Positions 9,621 to 19,588 of a stretch of 64,000 bases of DNA are shown here, in pieces (the first letter of the stretch is position 1; each line of letters begins with the position of its first letter). The position numbers and the translations under genes were made by a program. This DNA is from Chelativorans salis (GTDB lineage: Bacteria > Pseudomonadota > Alphaproteobacteria > Rhizobiales > Rhizobiaceae), in the NCBI RefSeq assembly GCF_025336525.1, contig NZ_JAOCZP010000002.1, positions 310,001-374,000 of the forward strand, written 5' to 3'. The notes below the pieces were generated by a model, which did not search any database, was not told where the DNA came from, and was given only the letters and a program-made list of their open reading frames with translations.

Positions 9621-10511
9621 TTGGACTGGGACAAGCTAAGGGTATTCCACGCTGCTGCCGCGGCGGGATCCTTCACGCATGCGGCGGAGACGCTGCATCT
9701 TTCGCAATCGGCGATCTCGCGTCAGGTGAGCGCGCTCGAGCAGGAGGTGGGCGTGCCGCTCTTCCATCGGCACGCGCGCGGCCTCGTGCTGACGGAGCAG
9801 GGCGATATGCTCTACCGCACCGCCCACGAGGTCCTGATGAAGCTCGAAAGCGCGAAGGTGCGCCTTTCGGAGACGAAGGACCGGCCTTCGGGCCTTCTCA
9901 AGGTGTCGACGACCGTCGGGCTCGGCACCGGCTGGCTGACGGAGCGGCTGCCGGAGTTCGGTGAGCTTTATCCCGACATCCAGCTCCAGCTCATCCTCGA
10001 CAACGAGGAGCTGGATCTTACCATGCGCCAGGCCGACTGTGCGATCCGCATGCGCCAGCCGCAGCAGCCGGACCTCATCCAGCGCAAGCTGTTCACCGTG
10101 CATTTCCACCTCTATGCCTCGCCGGCCTACGTCAACCGGCACGGCAAGCCGGCTTCGATCGACGATCTCGACCGGCACCGCATCGTCACCTTCGGAGAGA
10201 CGGTGCCGGCGCATCTGAGCGACATGAACTGGCTGGAGACGGCGGGGCGGCCGGAGGGCACGAAACGCAATGTCGGACTGCAGATCAACAACATCCTGTC
10301 GATCAAGCTCGCCGTGCAGCGCGGCGCCGGTATCGCCATGCTGCCTGATTATGTTGTGGGTAACGAGAGCGGGTTGGTGCAGCTCCTGCCGGAGACTGCG
10401 GTGCCCTCCTTCGACACCTACTTCTGCTATCCGGACACCATGAAAAACCAGGCAAAGCTGCAGGTTTTCAGGGATTTCCTCATCTCGAAATCGCGCACCT
10501 GGTCGTTCTGA
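9621..10511 (+). CDS. lsrB: LysR-type regulator LsrB/VtlR
   Basis: 296 aa, starting at TTG 9621 with AAGGGGAA just upstream. The N-terminal winged helix is typical of LysR regulators (WDKLRVFHAAAAAGSFTHAAETLHLSQSAISRQVSALEQEVGVPLFHR), followed by the effector domain. Its place directly behind trxB is that of LsrB in S. meliloti (oxidative-stress, glutathione and LPS-gene control) and VtlR in Brucella (activator of an AbcR sRNA). The sRNA found 90 bases downstream in this window fits that role. Assignment rests on family and synteny, not on a search. Confidence 0.85.
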   Translation: MDWDKLRVFHAAAAAGSFTHAAETLHLSQSAISRQVSALEQEVGVPLFHRHARGLVLTEQGDMLYRTAHEVLMKLESAKVRLSETKDRPSGLLKVSTTVGLGTGWLTERLPEFGELYPDIQLQLILDNEELDLTMRQADCAIRMRQPQQPDLIQRKLFTVHFHLYASPAYVNRHGKPASIDDLDRHRIVTFGETVPAHLSDMNWLETAGRPEGTKRNVGLQINNILSIKLAVQRGAGIAMLPDYVVGNESGLVQLLPETAVPSFDTYFCYPDTMKNQAKLQVFRDFLISKSRTWSF

Positions 10512-10530
10512 CGCAAAATTTGCGGAGGTT

Positions 10531-10598
10531 CCATGCAAAAATGCATGGCTGAAATGCAAAAACCCGTGGTTGTTAATTGAGCATCCAATGCTCATATC
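10531..10598 (+). promoter_or_regulatory. Promoter and inverted repeats upstream of the AbcR-like sRNA
   Basis: A -35 element TTGTTA (10570-10575), a 17-base spacer and a -10 element CATATC (10593-10598) place transcription start near 10605. Two inverted repeats lie here: CCATGCA/TGCATGG around AAAA (10531-10548) and GAGCAT/ATGCTC around CCA (10579-10593). The half-site ATGCAAAAA occurs twice, at 10533 and 10554, about two helical turns apart. These are good candidates for LysR-type activator binding. Confidence 0.55.
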
Positions 10599-10604
10599 TT
10601 GGTC

Positions 10605-10718
10605 ACTCCCGGGGGTGTTCTCCTCCCATTTGCCCCCGCGAGTGTTCCCCTCTGGAGGTTTCGCCTTAAATGGCACTTCCAACGACTGGGCCGGATCTTC
10701 GCGATCCGGCTCTTTTTT
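10605..10718 (+). ncRNA. abcR: AbcR-like (alpha-r15 family) trans-acting small RNA
   Basis: No gene is open here, yet the stretch has the marks of an sRNA of about 115 nucleotides: a good upstream promoter, two C-rich, Shine-Dalgarno-complementary segments (TCTCCTCCCATT near 10619-10630 and TTCCCCTCT near 10645-10653) and a perfect terminator hairpin. AbcR RNAs of rhizobia, Agrobacterium and Brucella are this size, carry such anti-SD motifs, bind Hfq and repress mRNAs of ABC-transporter binding proteins. The position behind lsrB/vtlR supports the call, since VtlR is known to activate an AbcR RNA in Brucella. Only one copy is seen, whereas AbcR1/AbcR2 are often tandem. Confidence 0.75.
10690..10718 (+). 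terminator. Rho-independent terminator of the sRNA
   Basis: GCCGGATC (10690-10697) pairs perfectly with GATCCGGC (10703-10710) across the loop TTCGC, followed by TCTTTTTTT. A textbook intrinsic terminator, and the likely Hfq-binding U-tail of the RNA. Confidence 0.92.
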
Positions 10719-10744
10719 TATCCTTCCTTTGGGGGAAGGGCGGT

Positions 10745-12751
10745 TCAGGCCGCTTTGCCTCTCCCATTCAGCACCTCGTCAGCCAGCCGGCCGGTGAGCT
10801 CAGCCATATGGTCGAAGGTGGCCCGATAGGTGGCTGCGCCCGCCGTCGCCGAGCGCAATTCGATGATCAGGTTGCCGATCTCCGCTTCGGGGAGCATTGC
10901 TTCCACCATGTCCCAGCCGGGCCAGTCCGTGCGCGTATCGAAGCCGAGGATCTGCCCGCGCCTTTGCGACAGGATCGCCGTCACGCGCGCCGTGGCCTCC
11001 GACGGCGTGTCCACCTGCACCTTCAGCACTGGCTCCAGCAGCACCGGGCTTGCCGCCGCCAGGGCTTCGCGCATGGCCAGACGGGCGGCGAGCTGGAAGG
11101 CCATGTCGGAGGAATCGACCGAATGGTAGGAGCCATCGGAGAGGTTCACCGCGATGTCGACCACGGGAAAACCAAGCGGCCCGCCCTTCAGCGCATCGCG
11201 CACGCCGGTTTCCACCGAGGGGATGTATTGCTTCGGCACCACGCCTCCGGTGATGGTCTCCGTGAACTCGAAGCCGCTGCCGCGCGGCAGTGGGCGGATT
11301 TCCAGCACCACGTCGCCGAACTGTCCATGGCCGCCCGACTGTTTCTTATGGCGGCCGCGTTGGGTGACGGCTTTGCGGATGGTTTCGCGGTAGGGGATCA
11401 TGGGTGGCCGGGTCTCGACGGCAATCTGGTACTTGTCCTCCAGCCGCTCCCTGGCCACCCGCAGATGCATCTCGCCCTGGCCGGAGAGCACGGTTTCGCC
11501 CGTGTCCTGGTTCTGTTCCATGATGAGCGAGGGATCTTCCTGAATGAGCTTCTGCAGGGCAGTTGAAAGCTTGACCTCGTCCTTGCGGTCGCGCGGGTTT
11601 AGCGCCATGGCGAAGACCGGCTGGGGAGGTTCCAGCCGGACAAGCTGTGCTGCTGCGGTTTTGCCAGCCGACAGTGTATCGCCGGTGTTGGCGCCGTCCA
11701 GCTTGCCGAGCGCAATCGTCTCGCCTTCGCCGGCGGAGGGAAGCTTGGTCTGCTCGCGGCCCATCAGCCGATAGAGGCCGGAAACACGGCCGGCGCTTGG
11801 AAGCTCCATCCCGTCTGCGACGTTGCCGCAAAGCACGCGGGCGACGGAGATCTTGCCGCCATGGCCGGTATGAATGGTCTTCGTCACTTGAAGCATCAGG
11901 TCGCCGCCTTCGACGCCCAGCCTTCGGCGCGTGGCGGTGACGTCCGGCGCGTCATGCCGGATCGCTTTCAGGAGCCTGAGAACGCCGTTGCCCTTTTCCG
12001 CCGCGCCGATCAGGACCGGGGTCACCGCGCCCTCGCGCAGGTCGGCCGTCAGATCGTCGAAGACGGCGTCGCGTGGTGGCTCGATCTCCTCAAGAAGCTG
12101 CTCCATCAGGTTGTCGTCGTGGTCGGCTAGCGTTTCCAGCATGGAGAAACGGGCCTCGATCTCACGCGCTTTCTCGTCGTCGGGGATGGCGGCGATCTCG
12201 CTCTCCGCATGCTCGCGGTAGATGTAAGCGCGCTCCAGCGCCAGGTCGATCGAGCCGACGACGATGCCGTCCTTACGCAGCGGGATTTGGCGCAGGAGCA
12301 GCGGATTGCCGCTCGCCGGCTGTAACAGCTTCAGCGTGTCGCGCACGCTGGCCGCGCTCTTGTCGATCTTGTTGAGGAAGAGCATGCGCGGCATGCCCAG
12401 TTCGTCGAGCCGTCGCAGGATGAGTTGGAGGGCCGGCAGCTTCTTGTCGTCGGCCTCGGTCACCACCACCGCCACGTCGGCGGCGGCCAGCACCGGCTCG
12501 GCTTCCTGCGCGAATTCTACGGAGCCCGGGCAGTCGACGAAAGTCATGCTCTCGCCCATGAAGCTGGTGGTGGCGAAGGTTGCCTCCACGCTCATGGCGT
12601 GCTCGCGCGCTTCCCCGTGATTGCCGGCTTGGGTGCCGGCGCCGGTGCGCGCCAATAGGGCTTCGAAAAGTGTTGTCTTGCCGCTTTCAAGGGGGCCAAG
12701 AATGGCGATGCATTTTGGCCCCGTGTGTCTCTCTCCCGCGCGGTTTCCCAT
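10745..12751 (-). CDS. Elongation factor G-like GTPase
   Basis: 668 aa, slightly shorter than canonical EF-G (about 700). The GTPase domain has a G1 loop GPLESGKT (near residue 19), G3 DCPG and G4 NKID; then come the domain II beta-barrel (GKISVARVLCGNVADG), domain IV (GRHKKQSGGHGQFGDVVLEIRP) and domain V (LEPVLKVQVDTPSEATARVTAILSQRRGQILGF). This is the 'EF-G-like' subgroup found beside true fusA in many alphaproteobacteria. Its exact ribosomal role is not established; it may act in recycling or under stress. Not clustered with ribosomal protein genes here. GGAGG precedes the start. Confidence 0.88.
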   Translation of the reverse strand: MGNRAGERHTGPKCIAILGPLESGKTTLFEALLARTGAGTQAGNHGEAREHAMSVEATFATTSFMGESMTFVDCPGSVEFAQEAEPVLAAADVAVVVTEADDKKLPALQLILRRLDELGMPRMLFLNKIDKSAASVRDTLKLLQPASGNPLLLRQIPLRKDGIVVGSIDLALERAYIYREHAESEIAAIPDDEKAREIEARFSMLETLADHDDNLMEQLLEEIEPPRDAVFDDLTADLREGAVTPVLIGAAEKGNGVLRLLKAIRHDAPDVTATRRRLGVEGGDLMLQVTKTIHTGHGGKISVARVLCGNVADGMELPSAGRVSGLYRLMGREQTKLPSAGEGETIALGKLDGANTGDTLSAGKTAAAQLVRLEPPQPVFAMALNPRDRKDEVKLSTALQKLIQEDPSLIMEQNQDTGETVLSGQGEMHLRVARERLEDKYQIAVETRPPMIPYRETIRKAVTQRGRHKKQSGGHGQFGDVVLEIRPLPRGSGFEFTETITGGVVPKQYIPSVETGVRDALKGGPLGFPVVDIAVNLSDGSYHSVDSSDMAFQLAARLAMREALAAASPVLLEPVLKVQVDTPSEATARVTAILSQRRGQILGFDTRTDWPGWDMVEAMLPEAEIGNLIIELRSATAGAATYRATFDHMAELTGRLADEVLNGRGKAA

Positions 12752-12913
12752 GATTGCCGACCTCCTCTCACGCGTTCTCCCATGAGCGGCGGCCGGCCTC
12801 GGTCGGCCGTCGCGCGGGCGGATACCGTTAGCCAGTATTCCGCCGTCAAGGCATCGTCACACGAGAGGGGAAAGAGAGCAAGTGGAAGAAGAGTTGAGGC
12901 GGCGAGGCGCCGA

Positions 12914-13849
12914 TCACAAATCGAAGGTCCATGTCTGGCCCACAAGGTCCTTGCCGAAGGAATGGTGAGGCTCCTCCTTCTCCAGCCGGAAGCCGGCCGC
13001 CTGGTAGATGCGGCGCGCGGAAACGAGGATGTCGTTGGTCCACAGCGTCAGGCGCTTGTAATCCTTGGCACGGGCAAAACCGATGCACTCGTCCACCAGT
13101 CTGCGGCCGATGCCAAGGCCGCGCGCGGCGGGCTCGACGTAAAGCAGCCTGAGCTTGGCCGTCTCCTCGGAGGCCCTGACGACGAAGACAGAGCCGACGA
13201 TCTCGCCGTCGCACTCGGCGATCCAGGAGGCTTCGAAGCGGGGATCGCAATTGGTCACGAATGCGCTCAGGATTTCCGCAACGAGCGCTTCGTAGCTTTC
13301 GTCCCAGCCGTACTCCTGATGGTAAAGCAGCCCCTGGCGGTGGATGATCCAGCCGATATCACCGACCCGCAGCGGGCGGAGGGCGTATGGGGCCTCGCGT
13401 TCCGGTGCCGGGCCCAGAAGGCGCTCGACCGTTCTCATCGCCGCCGTCAGGGTCTCCCGGTCAGCCGCGGGAAGGGGAGCGAGCAGTGCCTCCACCAAGT
13501 CGCGGGCAGCGCGGTCGAGCGGCTCGAAGGCCCGGCGCCCCTCCTCGGTGAGCGTCAGGTGGGACTGCCGGCCGTCCTCAGTGGAAGGCTGCCGTTTCAG
13601 GAGACCGTGCCGCTCGAACTTCTTCAGCATGCGGCTCAGATAGCCCGCGTCGAGACCGAGATCGTTACCGAGGACACTGGCTGTCAGGCGGTCCCTGTGC
13701 GCCAGCTCGAAGAGAACGCGGGCCTCCGTCAGTGAGAACTCGCTTTTGTACATGCCCTCTTCGAGCACGCCGATCTGGCGCGTGTAGAAGCGGTTGAAGC
13801 GTCTCATGTCGGCGATTTGTCTTTCCGAGGGCGCTTGGACAGGCTGCAT
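12914..13849 (-). CDS. MarR regulator fused to GNAT acetyltransferase
   Basis: 311 aa in two parts. Residues about 1-150 are a MarR winged helix (RFNRFYTRQIGVLEEGMYKSEFSLTEARVLFEL...LGLDAGYLSRMLKKFERHGLLKR...LTLTEEGRRAF). Residues about 160-311 are a GNAT domain (ASWIAECDGEIVGSVFVVRA...LRLLYVEPAARGLGIGRRLVDECIGFA with the acetyl-CoA-binding RGLGIG loop, then ARRIYQAAGFRLEKEEPHHSFGKDL). Such bifunctional fusions are widespread; targets are mostly unknown. GGAGG lies before the ATG, and a palindromic operator lies about 40 bases upstream, so autoregulation is likely. Confidence 0.9.
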   Translation of the reverse strand: MQPVQAPSERQIADMRRFNRFYTRQIGVLEEGMYKSEFSLTEARVLFELAHRDRLTASVLGNDLGLDAGYLSRMLKKFERHGLLKRQPSTEDGRQSHLTLTEEGRRAFEPLDRAARDLVEALLAPLPAADRETLTAAMRTVERLLGPAPEREAPYALRPLRVGDIGWIIHRQGLLYHQEYGWDESYEALVAEILSAFVTNCDPRFEASWIAECDGEIVGSVFVVRASEETAKLRLLYVEPAARGLGIGRRLVDECIGFARAKDYKRLTLWTNDILVSARRIYQAAGFRLEKEEPHHSFGKDLVGQTWTFDL

Positions 13850-13885
13850 GGCACGACCTCCTTGCAGCGAGTGTCGGGCAATTAG

Positions 13886-13898
13886 TTGACTGAGTCAA
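13886..13898. promoter_or_regulatory. Palindromic MarR-type operator
   Basis: TTGACTGAGTCAA is a perfect 13-base palindrome centred 43 bases before the start of the MarR-GNAT gene. The core and length match MarR-family operators, and the TTGACT half can serve as its own -35 element, so binding would block transcription. Confidence 0.65.
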
Positions 13899-13989
13899 AT
13901 ATACGCCTGAAACCCTTCGCCGTGGATCCTGGGTCAACAGGACTTGCGGCACACAAGGCCCAAAGCGGATCGTCGAGCTGCTGCGAGCC

Positions 13990-15581
<1,592 letters not shown>

Positions 15582-16454
15582 ATGGCGGATGTGGACAGTC
15601 TTTCTGCCCGCATCGATCAGGCGATCCTGGTCGACGAGGTAGGGATCGAGACGGGCCGTTACGGGCCCTACTTTCTGAAGACCCTGTACCAGCCGGTCTT
15701 CCACAACTCCGGCAAGGACTTGATGCCCATTGGCTTGGAAGGCCTGGCGGGACCGCATAAGGATGGTGAGCTGGTCGCCGCGCGGGAGTTCTTCCGCGAG
15801 GTCACCGCAGCGGACGACACGTTCTTCATCGAAAACCTCTGTCAGACGCTACACCTGCATAACTACCCAAATATCGGCGTCGACGGGCTGACGCTGTTCG
15901 TCAAGCTCTACTCCAGCGCCGATTTCGGGCTGAAGAAGGCGATAGGCCAGGTCGAGCACGTGGTTCGCTTCCTCGAAGAGATTTCCGTCGATCCGGCGCT
16001 TCTGGTGTGCGAGATCGCCGAGACCACGGACGATGGGCTGATGACGGAGCTTGCGGCCGAACTGCGCCGCCACGGCATCCGGATCGCCGTCGACGATTTC
16101 GGCATCGGGCGCTCGACACTGTCCCGCGTCAGGCTGCTCAACCCGGAGGTGGTCAAGGTGGATGGCGGGTGGTTCCGCCGCATCGCGGAAGTGATCATGG
16201 CCGCCAAGCTTCTGCGTTCGCTCGTCGATGCGCTTCAGCGCGAGGGCCGGGAGGTGCTGATCCAGGGCATCGAAACACCCTCGCAGTTGCGGGTCGCGCT
16301 CGGAACGGGCACCGACTTCCTCCAGGGATATCTGCTCGGCCGGCCGAGACTTGCCGGCGCCATCTTCGATACGAAGCCGCTGAACACGGAACGCCTGCTT
16401 GCACCCGGCGACGGGGTGATCTCGCTGTTCGCCGACCGCAACGGGGCGCGCTGA
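15582..16454 (+). CDS. EAL-domain protein with altered active site
   Basis: 290 aa, a stand-alone EAL domain without a visible sensor or membrane segment. Conserved parts are LYQPVF (35-40), CEIAET with its Glu (143-148), DDFGIG (171-176), VKVD with Lys 192, GIET with Glu 231 and QGY with Gln 248. The signature EAL motif reads LEGL (Glu 53 kept), and the metal-binding Asn of the usual VNxS motif is Lys 108 (LFVKLYSS). Loss of that Asn normally abolishes c-di-GMP hydrolysis, so this may be a c-di-GMP-binding or protein-binding EAL. The start at 15582 is chosen because upstream residues look non-coding. Confidence 0.8.
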   Translation: MADVDSLSARIDQAILVDEVGIETGRYGPYFLKTLYQPVFHNSGKDLMPIGLEGLAGPHKDGELVAAREFFREVTAADDTFFIENLCQTLHLHNYPNIGVDGLTLFVKLYSSADFGLKKAIGQVEHVVRFLEEISVDPALLVCEIAETTDDGLMTELAAELRRHGIRIAVDDFGIGRSTLSRVRLLNPEVVKVDGGWFRRIAEVIMAAKLLRSLVDALQREGREVLIQGIETPSQLRVALGTGTDFLQGYLLGRPRLAGAIFDTKPLNTERLLAPGDGVISLFADRNGAR

Positions 16455-16572
16455 GCCGCTTGCTATCAATCCTGCTGATCGTTTCACCACAACTTTTCAT
16501 TCGCGGGCGTGCGCACGCCGCGTTAGGCATCGGACCTGATGCGGGATGCGCGCGAACCGACGGGAACACGTG

Positions 16573-17181
16573 ATGAAACTCTACGGAATGACCGACAGCG
16601 GCAACTGCTACAAGCCGCGGCTGCTTCTGGCGAAGCTCGACATCCCTTACACCCATGTTGAGACCAGTTCGCGTGACGGCACAACCCGCAGACCCGACTA
16701 TCTGGCCAAGAATCCCAACGGCAAGGTGCCGCTTCTGGAGCTCGACGGCGGGCGTCATCTGTCGGAATCGAACGCCATCCTGCTCTACCTCGCAGAAGGT
16801 ACGCGCTTCCTGCCGGCCGATGCTTATGAGCGCGCGCTGGTCCATCAATGGCTGTTCTTCGAGCAATACAGCCACGAGCCCAACATCGCTGTCCGCCGGT
16901 CGTTAATCCGGTATCCTGAAAGAGCGGCCGTGGCGACGCCGGAGAAAATGGCGGCAACGCTGGAGGGCGGCAACCAGGCGCTCGGCGTCATGGAACGGCA
17001 ATTGTCGCAGACGCCGTTCCTCATCGGCGATGCTCTGACGGTGGCCGACATCGCGCTCTACGCCTATACGCACGACGCTGAGGAGGGAGGCTACGACCTT
17101 GCCGCCTTTCCAGCCGTCTCCGCCTGGCTGAAGAGGGTCGAGGCCGATCCCGGCCATGTGCCAATGGAGCATACGGGATAG
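16573..17181 (+). CDS. Glutathione S-transferase family protein
   Basis: 202 aa. It has an N-terminal thioredoxin-like domain (MKLYGMTDSGNCYKPRLLLAKLDIPY, then NPNGKVPLLELDGGRHLSESNAILLYLAEG with the cis-Pro and the SES glutathione gamma-Glu contact) and a C-terminal helical domain (FLIGDALTVADIALYAYTHDAEEGGYDL, the N-capping box). It probably conjugates or reduces electrophiles with glutathione in the cytoplasm; substrate unknown. The start at 16573 is preferred to an upstream one that adds nine unrelated residues. Confidence 0.9.
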   Translation: MKLYGMTDSGNCYKPRLLLAKLDIPYTHVETSSRDGTTRRPDYLAKNPNGKVPLLELDGGRHLSESNAILLYLAEGTRFLPADAYERALVHQWLFFEQYSHEPNIAVRRSLIRYPERAAVATPEKMAATLEGGNQALGVMERQLSQTPFLIGDALTVADIALYAYTHDAEEGGYDLAAFPAVSAWLKRVEADPGHVPMEHTG

Positions 17182-17234
17182 GCGAGGAGAAGCGCTGAAC
17201 CCTCCCTTCCCAACCTTCACAGCTTAACTCAGAC

Positions 17235-17252
17235 CTGTCATGCAAGCGTTAT
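17235..17252 (+). promoter_or_regulatory. Candidate PHO box upstream of ugpB
   Basis: CTGTCAT, four bases, then GCGTTAT: two 7-base half-sites spaced like the rhizobial PHO box (consensus CTGTCAT N4 CTGTCAT). The first half is perfect, the second matches at four of seven positions. It lies 53 bases before the ugpB start. Ugp transporters are commonly PhoB-controlled, so phosphate regulation is plausible but not shown. Confidence 0.5.
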
Positions 17253-17304
17253 AGAACGTCGTCAAAAGGGTCTCATCAACGGATGACAAATGAGGGAGAC
17301 CCTA

Positions 17305-18624
17305 ATGACTCGCACGTTTCTTCTGGCGGCGACCGCCATGATCGCCTTGCCCTTGAGTGCACAGGCGCAAACCAAGGTCGAATGGTGGCATGCAATGGGC
17401 GGCGAGCTCGGTACGAAGCTCGAGGAGATCGTCGCCGGCTACAATGCGTCGCAGGACCAGTACGAAGTGGTGCCGGTCTTCAAGGGCACCTATCCGGAGA
17501 CCATGACCGGGGCAATCGCCGCTTTCCGCGCCGGGCAGCAGCCGCATATCGTCCAGGTGTACGAGGTAGGCACCGGCACGATGATGGCCGCCGAAGGCGC
17601 CATCTATCCGGTCTACCAGCTCATGCAAGACGCTGGCGCGACGTTCAATCCGGCGGATTATCTGCCGGCGGTCGTCGGCTACTACGCCGATACCGACGGC
17701 AACATGCTGTCGATGCCGTTCAATTCCTCGACGCCGATCCTCTACTACAACAAGGACGTGTTCGAGAAAGCTGGCCTCAATCCGGAAAAGGCGCCTGAGA
17801 CCTGGGCGGAGGTCGAGGAATTCTCCAAAAAGATCATCGATTCGGGCGCGGCAAACTGCGGTTTCACGAGCGGCTGGATCTCCTGGGTGCAACTGGAGAA
17901 CTTCTCGGCCTGGCATAACCAGCAGATCGGCACTCTTGAAAACGGCTTCGGCGGTATCGATTCGGAGCTGACCGTCAACGGCCCGGCGCAGGTCAAGCAC
18001 TGGGAGAATATGAAGCGGTGGCAGGACGAGAGCATCTTCCAGTATGGCGGCCCGGTCGGCGGCAACGACGCACCGCCGAAGTTCTATGCCCAGGAATGCG
18101 CGATGTACATGAACTCCTCGGCCTCGCGCGCAGGCGTGGTGGCGAATGCCAAGGACTTCGAAGTGGGCTACGGCATGCTGCCCTACTATGACGATGTGGA
18201 GGGCGCGCCGCAGAACTCCATCATCGGTGGCGCCACCCTGTGGGTCCTCGCCGGCCATGAGGACGAGGAGTATAAGGGCGTCGCCGACTTCTTCAGCTAC
18301 CTGTCCTCGGCTGAGGTGCAGGCCGACTGGCACCAGTTCAGCGGCTACCTGCCGATCACGACGGCTGCCTACGAACTCGGCAAGAGCCAGGGTTACTACG
18401 CTAAGACCCCCGGCACCGACGTCGCCATCAGGCAAATCACGCTCAACAAGCCCACGCCGAATTCCAAGGGTCTGCGGTTCGGCAACTACGTCCAGGTCCG
18501 CGCTATTATCGATGAGGAGTTCGAGCACCTTCTTTCGGGCGGCAAGTCCGCGCAGGAAGCGCTCGATGCGGTGGTGGAGCGTGGCAACGCGCTGATCCGC
18601 GACTTCCAGGACTCCAACAGCTAG
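17305..18624 (+). CDS. ugpB: sn-Glycerol-3-phosphate ABC transporter, binding protein
   Basis: 439 aa from the ATG at 17305, preceded by GGGAG. A signal peptide (TRTFLLAATAMIALPLSAQAQ) sends it to the periplasm. The mature protein has the UgpB pattern: VEWWHAMGGELGTKLEEIVAGYN, HIVQVYEVGTGTMMAA, NSSTPILYYNKDVFEKAGL, CGFTSGWISWVQLENFSAWHN and GGATLWVLAGH. It captures glycerol-3-phosphate or its diesters and delivers them to UgpAE. First gene of a ugpBAEC operon. A possible PHO box lies upstream and a strong hairpin follows the stop codon. Confidence 0.93.
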   Translation: MTRTFLLAATAMIALPLSAQAQTKVEWWHAMGGELGTKLEEIVAGYNASQDQYEVVPVFKGTYPETMTGAIAAFRAGQQPHIVQVYEVGTGTMMAAEGAIYPVYQLMQDAGATFNPADYLPAVVGYYADTDGNMLSMPFNSSTPILYYNKDVFEKAGLNPEKAPETWAEVEEFSKKIIDSGAANCGFTSGWISWVQLENFSAWHNQQIGTLENGFGGIDSELTVNGPAQVKHWENMKRWQDESIFQYGGPVGGNDAPPKFYAQECAMYMNSSASRAGVVANAKDFEVGYGMLPYYDDVEGAPQNSIIGGATLWVLAGHEDEEYKGVADFFSYLSSAEVQADWHQFSGYLPITTAAYELGKSQGYYAKTPGTDVAIRQITLNKPTPNSKGLRFGNYVQVRAIIDEEFEHLLSGGKSAQEALDAVVERGNALIRDFQDSNS

Positions 18625-18646
18625 GCCGCCGATCGTCACCCTCCGT

Positions 18647-18672
18647 GAAGCCCGCGCCACGGCGCGGGCTTC
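18647..18672 (+). other. Intercistronic stem-loop between ugpB and ugpA
   Basis: GAAGCCCGCGCC (18647-18658) pairs perfectly with GGCGCGGGCTTC (18661-18672). No U-run follows, so it is not a simple terminator. Hairpins after binding-protein genes usually protect the upstream mRNA from 3' decay and raise UgpB level over UgpAE and UgpC. Confidence 0.75.
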
Positions 18673-18693
18673 CACCTCATTCGCAGTCTTCAC

Positions 18694-19578
18694 ATGCAGA
18701 CCAAGCGCACGATCTTCGGCAATCGCGTGTTGCCTTATGCGCTGCTTTTACCGCAGCTCGCCATCACATGCGTTTTCTTCCTGTGGCCGGCCGGACAGGC
18801 GTTTCGCCAGTCCTTCCTGCGCGAGGACGCCTTTGGGTTCAAGACCCGGTTCGTCTGGTTCGAGAATTACGAGAAGCTGTTCGCCGACCCGCTGTATCAC
18901 AACTCCCTTTGGGTGACGGTGATCTTTTCGCTCGGCGTTGCCTTTCTGTCGCTCGCCACGGCCCTCATCCTGGCCCTGGCGGTGGACCGTACGCTGCGCG
19001 CTGCGCGGACGTACACGACGCTTCTGGTTTGGCCCTACGCCGTCGCGCCGGCGGTTGCCGGCATCATGTGGTGGTTCCTGTTCAATCCGACGATCGGCAT
19101 CCTGCCCTACGTGCTGGAGATGCTCGGGTATGACTGGAACCATCGCAGTTCCTCGGTCGACGCGATGATCCTGGTCATCGTCGCCGCGAGCTGGAAGCAG
19201 ATCTCCTACAATTTCCTTTTCTTCGTGGCGGGGCTGGCGGCCATCCCCCACTCGCTGGTGGAGGCGGCGGCGATCGACGGAGCCGGACCCATGAAGCGCT
19301 TCTTCACGATCATCTTCCCGCTCCTTTCGCCGACGACTTTCTTTCTGCTCGTCGTCAACGTCGTCTACGCCATGTTCGACACCTTTGCCGTGATCCATGC
19401 CACCACCGAAGGCGGGCCGGCGCAATCGACCAACATCCTCGTCTACAAGGTGTTCGAGGATGGGTTCATCGGCCTCAACCTCGGTTCCTCCGCCGCCCAG
19501 TCGGTGGTGCTCATGGCCATAGTTATCGTCCTGACGGTCATCCAGTTCCGCTGGATCGAACGCCGGGTCCAATATTGA
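18694..19578 (+). CDS. ugpA: sn-Glycerol-3-phosphate ABC transporter, permease UgpA
   Basis: 294 aa with six predicted membrane helices ([22 protein letters not shown] first). The permease EAA loop that contacts the ATPase reads [24 protein letters not shown]. The length and the N-terminal signature are typical of UgpA. It lies 70 bases after ugpB, past the hairpin, and forms the inner-membrane channel with UgpE. Confidence 0.93.
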   Translation: MQTKRTIFGNRVLPYALLLPQLAITCVFFLWPAGQAFRQSFLREDAFGFKTRFVWFENYEKLFADPLYHNSLWVTVIFSLGVAFLSLATALILALAVDRTLRAARTYTTLLVWPYAVAPAVAGIMWWFLFNPTIGILPYVLEMLGYDWNHRSSSVDAMILVIVAASWKQISYNFLFFVAGLAAIPHSLVEAAAIDGAGPMKRFFTIIFPLLSPTTFFLLVVNVVYAMFDTFAVIHATTEGGPAQSTNILVYKVFEDGFIGLNLGSSAAQSVVLMAIVIVLTVIQFRWIERRVQY

Positions 19579-19588
19579 GAGCCGAAGA

